A DNA stretch of 64,000 nucleotides from DASWIP01 sp036397635 (GCA_036397635.1 DASWIP010000018.1:7041-71040), one strand, 5' to 3'; positions 55,072-63,977 are shown, counted from the first letter of the stretch. Numbers and translations are program-made. The notes: generated by a model from the letters alone, not told the origin.

Positions 55072-56409
55072 ATGGCTCACCGTCGTACCCATCGCACGGC
55101 CTCGGTCCTTCTCGCAGGCCTGCTCACGCTCGGGTTCGTCGCGTACCCGGAGTCGCTGCTGATGGCCGACGAGCACGATGAGGTCACGGTGAGCATGGAG
55201 CTGTTCGGGTTCGATCCCGACGAGCTCGCGACCTCGACGGGGACGACCGTGACCTGGATCAACGACGAGATGCTCGACTACCCGGCCGTCGACGGCACGC
55301 ATAGGGTCGTCGCCGATGACGGGTCCTTCGACTCGGGTGAACTCCAGCCCAGGCAGTCGTTCTCGATGCGCTTCCTGGAGCCGGCAACCATCACCTACAG
55401 GTGCGTGATCCATCCCGCTTTGATGACAGGCAGCCTCGAGATCGCCGGCCCGCCGGTGAAGCCGGAGCCATCGCGCAAGGACGTTGCGATCGTGGAGCCG
55501 AGTGCGAACGTCCCCGACTCGTGGCGGTACCAGCCGGACGACATCACCATCGACGAGGGGTCCACGGTGGTGTGGCGCAACAACGGCGCGCAGACGCACA
55601 CCGTCACCGCCACCGACGGCTCGTTCGATTCGGCCGACATCGAGCCGGGCACGACCTTCCCGTTCACGTTCGAGGAACCCGTGACGATCCGATACGCCTG
55701 CACGCCGCACCCGTGGATGACGGGGATCGTCCGCGTCCGTGGTGCCGGCGGAGAACCGCCACCGCCACCACCTGAGCGTGGCGGCGCCAAGGGCGGGGGA
55801 TCCACGCCGGTCGTCGAGCAACCGGAACGTGAAGGCAGCGAGCCTGCGACCTTCAACGTGCTGGCGGTCGAGCCGGATCCGGTGGCGCCGCTCGGATGGG
55901 GCTTCGAACCGCGTTCCCTCACGGTGCGCGCAGGCGACACCATCGTGTGGCGCAATGGAGGTTCGGCGACCCACACGGTGACGGCCACCGACGGTTCGTT
56001 CGACTCCGGCGATCTCGATCCGGGCGCCACGTTCTCTCGCGTCGTGGAACAGACCGGAACGATCCCGTACGCGTGCTCCCCGCACCCGTGGATGAAAGGC
56101 ACGATCTTGGTGGTGTCCGCCGGGGTGCAGGGCGAGCTTCCGGTCGCTCCACCCCCGCCGGTCGATGATGGTGCGTCGCAACCGGGGCAGCAGACGCCGA
56201 CGCCGACCACGCCTCGCGGGGACGGCGAGATCGAGCCGGATCCGGCCGCTGCGGTGCGGACGCCGCTGGCGATCGGCACGGGCGGACTCGCGTTGCTGCT
56301 CGGGCTGATCCTGATCCTGCCGACGCTGCTCGAGCGGTCGCGCCGGCGCGTCGTGGTGCTGGAGGAGACACCGGCGCCCGCACGCGAGCATGCCGACGCG
56401 CTCCGCTGA
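55072..56409 (+). CDS. Triple-cupredoxin membrane-anchored protein
   Basis: A 445-residue protein: signal peptide (about 1-31), three cupredoxin domains (about 38-127, 135-222 and 268-345), two proline-rich linkers, one membrane helix (IGTGGLALLLGLILILP, about 402-420) and a basic tail. Each domain keeps a His and a Cys-His-Met set: GTHRVVADD with CVIHPALMTG; QTHTVTATD with CTPHPWMTG; ATHTVTATD with CSPHPWMKG. Domains 2 and 3 are nearly equal in core sequence (THTVTATDGSFDS), so they arose by internal duplication. A surface-held multi-copper electron relay or copper store; function unproven. Confidence 0.85.
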   Translation: MAHRRTHRTASVLLAGLLTLGFVAYPESLLMADEHDEVTVSMELFGFDPDELATSTGTTVTWINDEMLDYPAVDGTHRVVADDGSFDSGELQPRQSFSMRFLEPATITYRCVIHPALMTGSLEIAGPPVKPEPSRKDVAIVEPSANVPDSWRYQPDDITIDEGSTVVWRNNGAQTHTVTATDGSFDSADIEPGTTFPFTFEEPVTIRYACTPHPWMTGIVRVRGAGGEPPPPPPERGGAKGGGSTPVVEQPEREGSEPATFNVLAVEPDPVAPLGWGFEPRSLTVRAGDTIVWRNGGSATHTVTATDGSFDSGDLDPGATFSRVVEQTGTIPYACSPHPWMKGTILVVSAGVQGELPVAPPPPVDDGASQPGQQTPTPTTPRGDGEIEPDPAAAVRTPLAIGTGGLALLLGLILILPTLLERSRRRVVVLEETPAPAREHADALR

Positions 56410-56419
56410 CGCGCGCTGC

Positions 56420-56425
56420 TAGCAT
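56420..56425 (+). promoter_or_regulatory. -10 element of a leaderless thioesterase transcript
   Basis: TAGCAT, 7 bases before the ATG at 56433. It repeats almost exactly the CTAGCATCC context found before sodX. Confidence 0.5.
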
Positions 56426-56432
56426 CCGCGCC

Positions 56433-56843
56433 ATGGAGCTGCCTCCCGAGACGGACATGACGCGCGCGCAGAGCTACGGCGACAAACTCGGCATGGTCTT
56501 CGAGGAAGCCACGCCCGAGCGCGTCGTTGCGACGCTGCCGGTGGAGGGAAACACTCAGCCCGATGGGTTCCTGCACGGCGGTGCCACCATGTCGCTGATC
56601 GAATCGATCGCCTCGTATGGCGCCGCGCTCGCGGCGGGATGGCCCGAGAACCTGGTGGTCGGTCTCCAGCAGACCTGTAACTTCATCTCGACGGCCACTG
56701 AGGGTTCGGTGCGAGGTGTCGCCACGCCGGTGCATCAGGGCCGCACCACAGCCGTCTGGGATGTCGAGGTGATCGGGGTCGAGAACGACAAGCGCGTCGC
56801 AGTCGGCCGGGTCACCCTGGCGATCCGCCCTCGGCGCGCGTGA
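56433..56843 (+). CDS. Hotdog-fold thioesterase (PaaI-like)
   Basis: A 136-residue hotdog protein. Core: VEGNTQPDGFLHGGATMSLIE, with the HGG motif and the catalytic acid in the following helix, then GLQQTCNFISTATEGSVRG and GRTTAVWDVEV. Length and motif match PaaI/Orf1-type acyl-CoA thioesterases that hydrolyse aromatic or medium-chain acyl-CoA. ATG at 56433; an in-frame ATG at 56457 is less likely given the TAGCAT box. Confidence 0.87.
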   Translation: MELPPETDMTRAQSYGDKLGMVFEEATPERVVATLPVEGNTQPDGFLHGGATMSLIESIASYGAALAAGWPENLVVGLQQTCNFISTATEGSVRGVATPVHQGRTTAVWDVEVIGVENDKRVAVGRVTLAIRPRRA

Positions 56844-56933
56844 TCGGACTCGATGCCGCCGGGGTCGCGGGAGTAGGCTAGCCCTCTGAGACAAGGGGGC
56901 TCCGCAGAGCCGGGCCGCTCGGAGAGGTGAGCC

Positions 56934-57956
56934 ATGACCGACAAGAGACTGGTCGACACCGCGCGCGCGATGGTCGCGCCCAACAGAGGGATCCTTGCTG
57001 CCGACGAGAGCAGCGGCACCATCAAGAAGCGCTTCGATTCCATCGGCGTCGAAAGCACCGAGGAGACCCGCCGCGCGTACCGGGACCTGCTGTTCACCGC
57101 GCCCGGTGTCGAGGACTACATCAGCGGTGTCATCCTGTACGACGAGACCATCCGCCAGTCCGGCCTCGACGGGACACCGTTCCCGAAGCTGCTCGAGTCG
57201 CGTGGCATCATCCCCGGCATCAAGGTCGACCTGGGCGCGAAGGATCTGCCGTTCGCGCCCGGTGAGACGATCACCGAAGGCCTCGACGGCCTGCGCGAAC
57301 GCCTCGCCGAGTATGCCGAGCTGGGCGCGCGCTTCACGAAGTGGCGCGCCGTGATCACGATCGGTCCGAGCATCCCCAGCTACGCATGCGTCTCGACGAA
57401 CGCACACGCGCTCGCGCGCTATGCGGCGCTGTCCGAGGAAGCCGGCCTGGTGCCGATCGTCGAGCCCGAGGTGTTGATGGACGGCGACCACACCATCGAC
57501 CGCTGCGATGAGGTGACCAAGTTCACATTGCAGCAGGTCTTCGAGCAGCTCTACTACCAGCGCGTCTCTCTGGAGGGCATGTGTCTGAAGCCGAACATGG
57601 TTCTCTCGGGCAAGGGCGCCGCAGAGCAGGCGGGCGTGCAGGAGGTCGCGGAGCGCTCGATCGCGTGCTTCCGTGACGTGGTTCCCTCGGCGGTCCCGGG
57701 GATCGTGTTCCTGTCGGGCGGCCAGAGCGACGAGGACGCGACGGCGCACCTCAACGCGATGAACCAGATGGGGCCGCATCCGTGGGAACTGAGCTTCAGC
57801 TACGGGCGCGCGCTGCAGGCTCCGGCCCTCAAGGCGTGGAAGGGTGATACCGCCAAAGTTGAGGCCGCGAAGAAGGCGTTCGCGCATCGCGCGAAGATGA
57901 ACGGCCTCGCCCGCACCGGCAGCTACAAGCCCGACCTCGAGCAGCAGGTCGCTTGA
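56934..57956 (+). CDS. fba: Class I fructose-bisphosphate aldolase
   Basis: A 340-residue class I aldolase, the Schiff-base type. It has RGILAADESSGTIKKRFDSI near the start, ALARYAALSEEAGLVPIVEPE, the lysine region GMCLKPNMVLSGK (Schiff-base Lys) and PGIVFLSGGQSDEDATAHLN, and SFSYGRALQAPALKAW. It cleaves fructose 1,6-bisphosphate without a metal. Many actinobacteria use class II; class I enzymes of this length are found in some lineages. GGAGAGGTGA precedes the ATG. Confidence 0.96.
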   Translation: MTDKRLVDTARAMVAPNRGILAADESSGTIKKRFDSIGVESTEETRRAYRDLLFTAPGVEDYISGVILYDETIRQSGLDGTPFPKLLESRGIIPGIKVDLGAKDLPFAPGETITEGLDGLRERLAEYAELGARFTKWRAVITIGPSIPSYACVSTNAHALARYAALSEEAGLVPIVEPEVLMDGDHTIDRCDEVTKFTLQQVFEQLYYQRVSLEGMCLKPNMVLSGKGAAEQAGVQEVAERSIACFRDVVPSAVPGIVFLSGGQSDEDATAHLNAMNQMGPHPWELSFSYGRALQAPALKAWKGDTAKVEAAKKAFAHRAKMNGLARTGSYKPDLEQQVA

Positions 57957-57972
57957 CGCTTCCGCCGACAGG

Positions 57973-57996
57973 TAGGATGCGGCCGTTCGCGCATCC
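57973..57996 (+). promoter_or_regulatory. -10 element and hairpin before the dodecin gene
   Basis: TAGGAT at 57973-57978 overlaps the left arm of a 7-base-pair hairpin GGATGCG / CGCATCC (57975-57996). The dodecin start at 58015 lies about 37 bases downstream, so this gene has a leader. Confidence 0.4.
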
Positions 57997-58014
57997 GACG
58001 CGGGGGTGGCAGCC

Positions 58015-58218
58015 ATGGCGGTGATCAAGAGCATCGATCTGGTCGGCGTGTCGACCGAGTCTTGGCGGGACGCCGCCCAGGCCGCGCTCGCGGAGGCATC
58101 CAAGACGTTGCGGGGGATCGAGGGCATGGAGGTCCTGGAGACCTCCGCCGTCGTCGAGGGCGACAAGATCAAGGAATACCAGACCCACGTGCGCATCCGG
58201 TTCCGTCTGGAGCGCTAA
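58015..58218 (+). CDS. Dodecin-family flavin-binding protein
   Basis: A 67-residue dodecin. It reads AVIKSIDLVGVSTESWRDAA, followed by ALAEASKTLRGIEGMEV and KIKEYQTHVRIRFRLER, the beta-alpha-beta-beta fold that forms a dodecamer storing flavin or CoA. The usual length is 65-71. ATG at 58015; GTG at 58006 is an alternative. Confidence 0.92.
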   Translation: MAVIKSIDLVGVSTESWRDAAQAALAEASKTLRGIEGMEVLETSAVVEGDKIKEYQTHVRIRFRLER

Positions 58219-58241
58219 CGCGGGTTCCCGAGAGCCCGCCT

Positions 58242-58276
58242 TGCTATACTGCCGACGGCGCCGCGAGGGCGCCGTC
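58242..58276 (+). promoter_or_regulatory. Extended -10 promoter and 5' hairpin of the purine operon
   Basis: TGCTATACT (58242-58250) is an extended -10 element (TG-N-TATACT). Directly after it, GACGGCGCC-GCGAG-GGCGCCGTC (58254-58276) forms a 9-base-pair hairpin at or near the 5' end of the transcript. purA starts about 100 bases on, leaving a leader long enough for regulation. Confidence 0.58.
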
Positions 58277-58377
58277 ATGCTGTTGTGAGCCTTCTACGGT
58301 TCGGCCCAGAGCCTGGGTCGTCGAGCCCGGGCTCGCCACCGCACAACCTGGTTCCCGTGACAGTGAGGTCGTGATCC

Positions 58378-59673
58378 ATGCCGTCCACGATCCTGGTCGG
58401 AACGCAATGGGGTGATGAGGGGAAAGGTCGCGCGATCGACCTCTTGTCCTCCGACGCGCAGGTGGTGATCCGCTGTCAGGGTGGCGCGAACGCAGGCCAC
58501 ACCGTCATGGCCGGCGACACCACGCTCAAGCTTCGTCTGGTCCCCTCCAGCATCCTGCACCAGAACGTCACTCCACTGATCGGCGACGGTGTCGTAGTCG
58601 ATCTGGAGGTGCTGCTTGGCGAGATCGACGCGCTCGCCGAGTTGGGCATCTCGTGCGACCGCCTGCGCGTCAGCGGCAACGCGCACGTGATCATGCCCTA
58701 TCACCGCGAGCTGGATAAGGTCGTAGAACGCCACCTCGGGCGCGCGCAGCTCGGCACGACCCGGAAAGGCATCGGACCAGCGTACGCGGACAAAGCGACC
58801 CGCATCGGTCTGCGCGTGCAGGACATGCTCGACATGAAGATCTTCGCGCAGAAGCTCGAGGTGGCGCTGAAAGAGAAGAACGCGCTGCTCGCGAAGGTGT
58901 ACAACCGGCTTCCCCTGGAGGCCAAGGCGATCATGGCGCAGTACGAGCGGTACGCCGAGCGCCTCCGGCCCTACATCGCCGATACCGCGTTGATCACCTG
59001 GCGGGCATTGCAATCCGGCCAGGCGGTGCTTTTCGAGGGCGCGCAGGGAACGCTGCTCGACATCGATCACGGCACCTACCCGTTCGTGACGTCCTCGCAG
59101 CCGACCGCCGCGGGAGCCCTCACCGGCTCGGGTGTCGGGCCGATGACGGTGGACCGCGTGGTGGGCGTGGCGAAGGCGTACTGCACACGTGTCGGCTCCG
59201 GGCCGTTCCCCACCGAGGATCACGGGCCCGACGGCGCGCGCCTCGGCGAGCGCGGCCACGAATTCGGCACCGTCACCGGGCGCAAGCGGCGGTGCGGTTG
59301 GCTGGACGCAGTGCTGCTGCGCTACGCCGCGCGCATCAACAGCCTCACGGATCTGTTCGTCACCAAGCTGGACGTGCTCAGCACATCGCCCACGGTGAAG
59401 CTCTGCGTCGCCTATCAGCATGAGGGCGAGCAGCTCGACGAGTTCCCCTGGCACCAGTCGGTGTTCCACAGGGTCGAGCCGGTGTACGAGGAGCTGGCGG
59501 GCTGGGACGATGACATCTCTGCGGCGCGCTCCTTCGACGACCTGCCGGAGGAGGCGCAGCGCTACGTGCGGCGGATCGAGGAGGTCAGCGGGGTGCCCGT
59601 CAGGTGGATCTCGGTGGGGCCCGAGCGCGAGCAGATGATCGACATGCAGCGCCAGGGGGTGAAGGCATCGTGA
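58378..59673 (+). CDS. purA: Adenylosuccinate synthetase
   Basis: A 431-residue enzyme making adenylosuccinate from IMP, aspartate and GTP. Motifs: VGTQWGDEGKGRAIDLL (GTP loop with catalytic Asp), CQGGANAGHTV (catalytic His), GTTRKGIGPAYADK, VLFEGAQGTLLDIDHGTYP and GVPVRWISVGPER at the end. Normal length. First gene of the purA-purD-purE-ppa-purB operon. Confidence 0.97.
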   Translation: MPSTILVGTQWGDEGKGRAIDLLSSDAQVVIRCQGGANAGHTVMAGDTTLKLRLVPSSILHQNVTPLIGDGVVVDLEVLLGEIDALAELGISCDRLRVSGNAHVIMPYHRELDKVVERHLGRAQLGTTRKGIGPAYADKATRIGLRVQDMLDMKIFAQKLEVALKEKNALLAKVYNRLPLEAKAIMAQYERYAERLRPYIADTALITWRALQSGQAVLFEGAQGTLLDIDHGTYPFVTSSQPTAAGALTGSGVGPMTVDRVVGVAKAYCTRVGSGPFPTEDHGPDGARLGERGHEFGTVTGRKRRCGWLDAVLLRYAARINSLTDLFVTKLDVLSTSPTVKLCVAYQHEGEQLDEFPWHQSVFHRVEPVYEELAGWDDDISAARSFDDLPEEAQRYVRRIEEVSGVPVRWISVGPEREQMIDMQRQGVKAS

Positions 59674-60941
59674 AGGTCCTGCTGATCGGCGGCGGCGGTC
59701 GGGAGCATGCGCTGGCGTGGAAGCTGGCGCAGAGCCCGGGGGTCCACGAGCTGCTCGCGTCCCCGGGGAACCCAGGCATCGCCGGGGTCGCCCGGTGCGT
59801 CGGCGGCCCGAGTGACCCGGAGGGCATCGCCTCGCTCGCCCAGCAGCAAGGGGTGGACCTGGTCGTCATCGGTCCCGAGGCGCCCTTGGTCGCCGGCGCG
59901 GTCGATGCGCTGCGCGCGCGTGGCATCGTGGTGTTCGGGCCGGACGCGGCAGCTGCTCGCATCGAAGGTTCCAAGGCGTGGGCCAAGCAGATCCTGGGCG
60001 AGGCGGGAGTCCCAGCGGGGCGCGCGCGCGCGTTCACCGATGCCAACGAGGCCGCAGCGTATCTCGACGAGCTCGAGGCTCCGTTCGTCGTCAAGGCCGA
60101 CGGGCTCGCCGCCGGCAAGGGCGTGAGCATCAGCGAGGACAAGGCCGGAGCCGTCGCCGCGATCCGCGACTCACTGGTCGGGCGCAGGTTCGGCGAGTCC
60201 GGCGAGACCGTGCTGATCGAGGAGTTCCTGCACGGTGAAGAGTTGTCGATCTTCGTGCTCAGCGACGGGAAGACCGCGCTCCCGCTGGCAGCCGCGCAGG
60301 ACTTCAAGCGCGCGCTCGACGACGATCTCGGGCCGAATACCGGAGGGATGGGCTCGTACAGCCCGATCCCTCATCTGCCGGCCGACATCGTCGATCGCGC
60401 GATGGATCAGATCTTCGAACCGGTGCTCGGGACCATGGCCGCGCAGGGCGCGCCGTTCGTCGGATGCCTGTTCGGCGGCCTGATCCTGACCGCCGACGGG
60501 CTCCGCGTGATCGAGTTCAACTGCCGCTTCGGCGATCCCGAAGCCCAGGTGCTAATGCCGCGTTTGGACGGTGATCTCGCCGAGCTGATGCTCGCGTGCG
60601 CGGAAGGCACACTGGCCGGCGCGCGCGCGAACTGGCGTCCCGAAGCTTGCATCTCGGTCGTGCTCGCATCGGGCGGATACCCCGGCGACTACCAGACGGG
60701 CCAGCCGATCGCCGGCCTGGACGCTGCCGCGGCGCTGGAGGATGTGGTGGTGTTCCATGCGGGGACGGCCGAGGGTCCGGTCAGCGCCGGCGGCCGGGTT
60801 CTGAGCGTCAGCGCGCTGGGGGCGGACCTCGCCCAGGCGCGCGCGCGTGCGTACGATGCGGTTGAGCTGATCGATTTCGAAGGGAAGCAGTACCGCCACG
60901 ACATCGCCGCGCGCGCGGCGGAACTGGAGGGGTCTCGGTGA
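59670..60941 (+). CDS. purD: Phosphoribosylamine-glycine ligase
   Basis: A 423-residue GAR synthetase of the ATP-grasp fold. It opens VKVLLIGGGGREHALAWKL, with VVIGPEAPLVAG, PFVVKADGLAAGKGVSI, EEFLHGEELSIFVLSDG and VIEFNCRFGDPEAQVLM. It joins glycine to phosphoribosylamine in step two of purine synthesis. The GTG start overlaps the purA stop by four bases (GTGA). Confidence 0.97.
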   Translation: MKVLLIGGGGREHALAWKLAQSPGVHELLASPGNPGIAGVARCVGGPSDPEGIASLAQQQGVDLVVIGPEAPLVAGAVDALRARGIVVFGPDAAAARIEGSKAWAKQILGEAGVPAGRARAFTDANEAAAYLDELEAPFVVKADGLAAGKGVSISEDKAGAVAAIRDSLVGRRFGESGETVLIEEFLHGEELSIFVLSDGKTALPLAAAQDFKRALDDDLGPNTGGMGSYSPIPHLPADIVDRAMDQIFEPVLGTMAAQGAPFVGCLFGGLILTADGLRVIEFNCRFGDPEAQVLMPRLDGDLAELMLACAEGTLAGARANWRPEACISVVLASGGYPGDYQTGQPIAGLDAAAALEDVVVFHAGTAEGPVSAGGRVLSVSALGADLAQARARAYDAVELIDFEGKQYRHDIAARAAELEGSR

Positions 60942-61402
60942 GCGTACGGGTCGGCATCCTCTACGGCAGCGTCTCGGATCACGACCGGATGAGCAAGGCC
61001 GCGGCGGTGCTCGAACGCTTCGGCGTCGGGTTCGAGATGGAGGCGATGAGCGCGCACCGCAACCTCGAGCGCGTGCGCGAGTACGTGCTCGGCGCCGAGG
61101 ACCGCGGGATCGCGGTGCTGATCGCCGGGGCCGGGATGGCCGCCCATCTCCCCGGCGTGGTCGCTGCCATGACGCCGCTTCCGGTGATCGGGGTCCCGCT
61201 CTCCGGTGGGATCCAGGACGGGTTGGACGCGCTGCTCGCGGTGGTTCAGATGCCGCCCGGTGTCCCCGTCGCGACGGTCGCGGTCAACGGCGCAGCGAAC
61301 GCGGCAGTGCTCGCGGTACAGATCCTCGCGACCGCCGACGAGGACCTCCGCAAGAAGATGCACGAGTACAAGCAGCAGCTCGCGGAGGGGCTGCGGCTTT
61401 GA
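60938..61402 (+). CDS. purE: N5-carboxyaminoimidazole ribonucleotide mutase
   Basis: A 154-residue class I PurE. It has GILYGSVSDHDRMSKAAAVL, the SAHRNLERVREYV loop and AGAGMAAHLPGVVAAMTPLP. The motif normally reading SDxxxM and SAHR is intact. It moves the carboxyl group in the PurK-PurE route to CAIR; the partner purK is not in the window. GTG start with 4-base overlap. Confidence 0.95.
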   Translation: MSVRVGILYGSVSDHDRMSKAAAVLERFGVGFEMEAMSAHRNLERVREYVLGAEDRGIAVLIAGAGMAAHLPGVVAAMTPLPVIGVPLSGGIQDGLDALLAVVQMPPGVPVATVAVNGAANAAVLAVQILATADEDLRKKMHEYKQQLAEGLRL

Positions 61403-61896
61403 GCAGTTCGCGAACGGTCACCGTCGTTGTCGAGATCCCCAAGGGGAGCCGCAACAAGTACGAGATGAACCCCGCCACGGGACGGATCGCTCTTGACCGT
61501 TTCCTGTTCTCAAGTGTGCATTACCCCGCCGACTATGGCTTCATCGAGGACACGCTCGCGGGTGACGACGACCCCATGGACGCGCTCGTTCTCGTCAGCG
61601 AGCCGACCTTCCCCGGATGCGAGATCGTCGCGCGTCCCGTGGGTGTGTTCCTGATGACCGACGACAAGGGCGAGGACGAGAAGATCCTGACCGTTCCGGT
61701 CAGCGACCCGAACTGGAACCACATCGCCGGCCTCGGCGGCGTGAATCGCCACCTGCTGCTCGAGATCGAGCACTTCTTCCGCGTCTACAAGGACCTGGAG
61801 GACAAGACGGTCACGATCCAGGGGTGGAAGGACGAGTCGGTCGCGTGGACGCTGATCGACGAAGCGCTCGCGCGCGCGGCGGAGGCGCCCCGGTGA
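61399..61896 (+). CDS. ppa: Inorganic pyrophosphatase (family I)
   Basis: A 165-residue soluble pyrophosphatase. Motifs: VEIPKGSRNKYEM, HYPADYGFIEDTLAGDDDPMDALVL in which the DDDPMD acidic cluster binds Mg, and the end HFFRVYKDLEDKTV. It hydrolyses pyrophosphate and pulls biosynthetic reactions forward. The TTG start overlaps the purE stop by four bases. Its place inside the purine operon is unusual. Confidence 0.96.
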   Translation: MSSSRTVTVVVEIPKGSRNKYEMNPATGRIALDRFLFSSVHYPADYGFIEDTLAGDDDPMDALVLVSEPTFPGCEIVARPVGVFLMTDDKGEDEKILTVPVSDPNWNHIAGLGGVNRHLLLEIEHFFRVYKDLEDKTVTIQGWKDESVAWTLIDEALARAAEAPR

Positions 61897-63197
61897 TCCC
61901 GCGGTACAGCCTTCCCGAGATGGCCGGCATCTGGACGGAGGAGTCCAAGTACCGGCGCTGGATGGAGATCGAGGTGCTGGCGGTCGAGGCGTGGGCCGAG
62001 CTGGGCGTGGTGCCGGTCACCGACCTCGAGCAGATCAAGGTGCGCGCGCGCCTGCCTGATCCGGCCCACGTGGCCTCGATCGAGGAACGCATCCAGCACG
62101 ACGTGGTCGCGTTCCTCACCGCCTTCGGCGAGCCCATCGGGCCCGCAGCCCGCTGGATCCACTACGGGATGACCTCCAGCGATCTTCTCGACACCGCGCT
62201 GGGATCGCAGTTGTGCGAGGCGGCCGACCTGCTGATCGATAAGACAACCGAGCTGGCCCGGGTGCTGAAACGTCGCTCGCTGGAGTTCCGCGACACGATC
62301 TGCGTCGGTCGGTCGCACGGCGTCCACGCCGAGCCGACCACGTTCGGGCTGAAGCTGGCCGTCTGGCTGTTCGAGACGCTGCGCAACCTCGAGCGCCTGC
62401 GTCGCGCGCGCGCGGTGGTCGCCGCAGGCAAGATCGCCGGACCGGTGGGGACCTACGCCAGCGTCGATCCGTTCGTCGAGGAGTACGTCTGCCGCAAGCT
62501 TGGGCTCGAGCCGGCGATGGCGTCCACGCAGGTGCTGCAGCGGGACCGCCACGCGGAGCTGCTCGCGACGTGCGCGATCACCGCGGGAACGTTGGAGAAG
62601 ATCGCGACCGAGATCAGGCACCTGCAGCGCACCGAGGTGCGCGAGGCCGAGGAGCCGTTCGCCGAAGGGCAGAAGGGCTCGAGCGCGATGCCGCACAAGC
62701 GCAACCCGATCCTGTGCGAACGCATCAGCGGGCTCGCGCGGGTCGTGCGCGCGGCCGTCGTCCCCGGCCTCGAGAACATGGCGCTATGGCACGAGCGCGA
62801 TATCAGCCACTCCAGCGTGGAGCGCGTGATCCTGCCCGACGCGACCATCGCGCTCGACTACATCCTGCACCTGACCATCAAGGTGCTCGACGGGATGCGG
62901 GTGTTCCCCGAGCGGATGATGGCGAACCTCAACGCCAGCGGCGGCCTGGTGTACTCGGCGGCCGTGCTGCTCGCGCTGGTCGAGCAGGGTCTCACCCGCG
63001 AGGACGCATACGCAGCCGTTCAGCGCGCGGCGATGCGCACCTGGGAGGGTGGCCCACCGTTCAAGGACACGCTGCTGGGGGAACCGGCCGTGGCCGAGAA
63101 GGTCAAGCCGCAGCTGCTCGACGAGATCATGGATCCCTCGCGGTACCTGGTGCACGCCGACGCCGTGTTCAAGCGCGTCGAAGCAGTCGAGATCTAG
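61893..63197 (+). CDS. purB: Adenylosuccinate lyase
   Basis: A 434-residue fumarase/aspartase-superfamily enzyme. It has IWTEESKYRRWMEIEVLAVE, the HYGMTSSDLLDTAL signature, VGRSHGVHAEPTTFG and the loop GQKGSSAMPHKRNPILCE with the catalytic Ser. It splits SAICAR and adenylosuccinate to release fumarate, two steps of purine synthesis. The start is the GTG overlapping the ppa stop. Its stop overlaps that of the convergent toxin gene. Confidence 0.97.
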   Translation: MIPRYSLPEMAGIWTEESKYRRWMEIEVLAVEAWAELGVVPVTDLEQIKVRARLPDPAHVASIEERIQHDVVAFLTAFGEPIGPAARWIHYGMTSSDLLDTALGSQLCEAADLLIDKTTELARVLKRRSLEFRDTICVGRSHGVHAEPTTFGLKLAVWLFETLRNLERLRRARAVVAAGKIAGPVGTYASVDPFVEEYVCRKLGLEPAMASTQVLQRDRHAELLATCAITAGTLEKIATEIRHLQRTEVREAEEPFAEGQKGSSAMPHKRNPILCERISGLARVVRAAVVPGLENMALWHERDISHSSVERVILPDATIALDYILHLTIKVLDGMRVFPERMMANLNASGGLVYSAAVLLALVEQGLTREDAYAAVQRAAMRTWEGGPPFKDTLLGEPAVAEKVKPQLLDEIMDPSRYLVHADAVFKRVEAVEI

Positions 63198-63649
63198 TCC
63201 TCGTTCTCGACCGGATCGATCACGCGAACGCCCTCCGCGATGGCATAGTCGTTCAGCGTGCGGTCCGAACTGACCAGCACGACCTCCTCCCCTTCTTCTT
63301 GCATCCTGGCCCGTAGCAGCAGAAGCGACGCGAGCTGCACAGTGTCCGCTCCCCGGAGTGGAACATGGATGGGCAGGTTGATCGCAAGCTCGAAGACATC
63401 GCCGTCGAAGTGCAGGATCGGTCCATGGGATGCATCGTCGAGTGCCATCCGGTAGAGCTCCTCGAACCGTGGGGGCGGCAGGGTGGCATCTGCGCGGCGT
63501 CGTGAGAGCGTTGCGAGCAGCTCGATGAGGGCGAGCGACGACACCACGAGCGCCGGCGAGGTTGCCGACCACCGGGCCAGCCACGACGAACCGGGCTCCT
63601 GGACGTACAGCTTCGCCCACGCGCTCGTATCCAGGAAGTGGACCGTCAC
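63194..63649 (-). CDS. PIN-domain toxin (VapC/FitB-type)
   Basis: A 151-residue PIN-domain ribonuclease. The four acidic residues of the Mg site are Asp7 (HFLDTSAW), Glu43 (ALIELLATL), Asp102 (GADTVQLASL) and Asp129 (LVSSDRTLN). It is expected to cleave RNA (tRNA or mRNA) when free of its antitoxin. The GTG start overlaps the antitoxin stop by four bases (GTGA). Its stop overlaps the purB stop. Confidence 0.88.
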   Translation of the reverse strand: MTVHFLDTSAWAKLYVQEPGSSWLARWSATSPALVVSSLALIELLATLSRRRADATLPPPRFEELYRMALDDASHGPILHFDGDVFELAINLPIHVPLRGADTVQLASLLLLRARMQEEGEEVVLVSSDRTLNDYAIAEGVRVIDPVENED

Positions 63650-63957
63650 TCCCGGTCCTCGATGATCGACTTCGACAGCGGCTTGCCCTTGATCTTGATC
63701 GGTTTCGGCGTTCGCACCGGACCCCGCTTCTCGGGGAGCTCCAAGGCCGGCCATCGAGCTGCGATCCGCTCGAGGGCCGCCCAGGTGTCGTTCCGCTCGG
63801 TGCGGTACGGCACCGCTTCTTCGCCGACGCGCGCCTCGGCTTCGCGTTCGAGGATGACACGAAGCTCAGCCTCGAGCGAGCGCCCGTTCCGCCGCGCGCG
63901 CGCCTTGAGCCGATCGACCGTCTTCTTATCCAGGTTCCGCACGAGCACCTGCGCCAT
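63646..63957 (-). CDS. Ribbon-helix-helix antitoxin (FitA-type)
   Basis: A 103-residue antitoxin. The N-terminal RHH DNA-binding fold is AQVLVRNLDKKTVDRLKARA and RRNGRSLEAELRVILEREA, the FitA/Arc-like pattern; the C-terminal part (VRTPKPIKIKGKPLSKSI) is the disordered, basic segment that covers the toxin. It should also repress the operon through the palindrome upstream. GGAGG lies 5 bases before the ATG at 63957. Confidence 0.88.
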   Translation of the reverse strand: MAQVLVRNLDKKTVDRLKARARRNGRSLEAELRVILEREAEARVGEEAVPYRTERNDTWAALERIAARWPALELPEKRGPVRTPKPIKIKGKPLSKSIIEDRE

Positions 63958-63977
63958 CAGACCTCCGGTCTCCTGGG

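Noticed and set aside
55395..58196. A 933-codon minus-strand frame over the triple cupredoxin, thioesterase and aldolase genes.
   Set aside because: Antisense shadow; the plus-strand proteins have signal peptides, copper sites and aldolase motifs.
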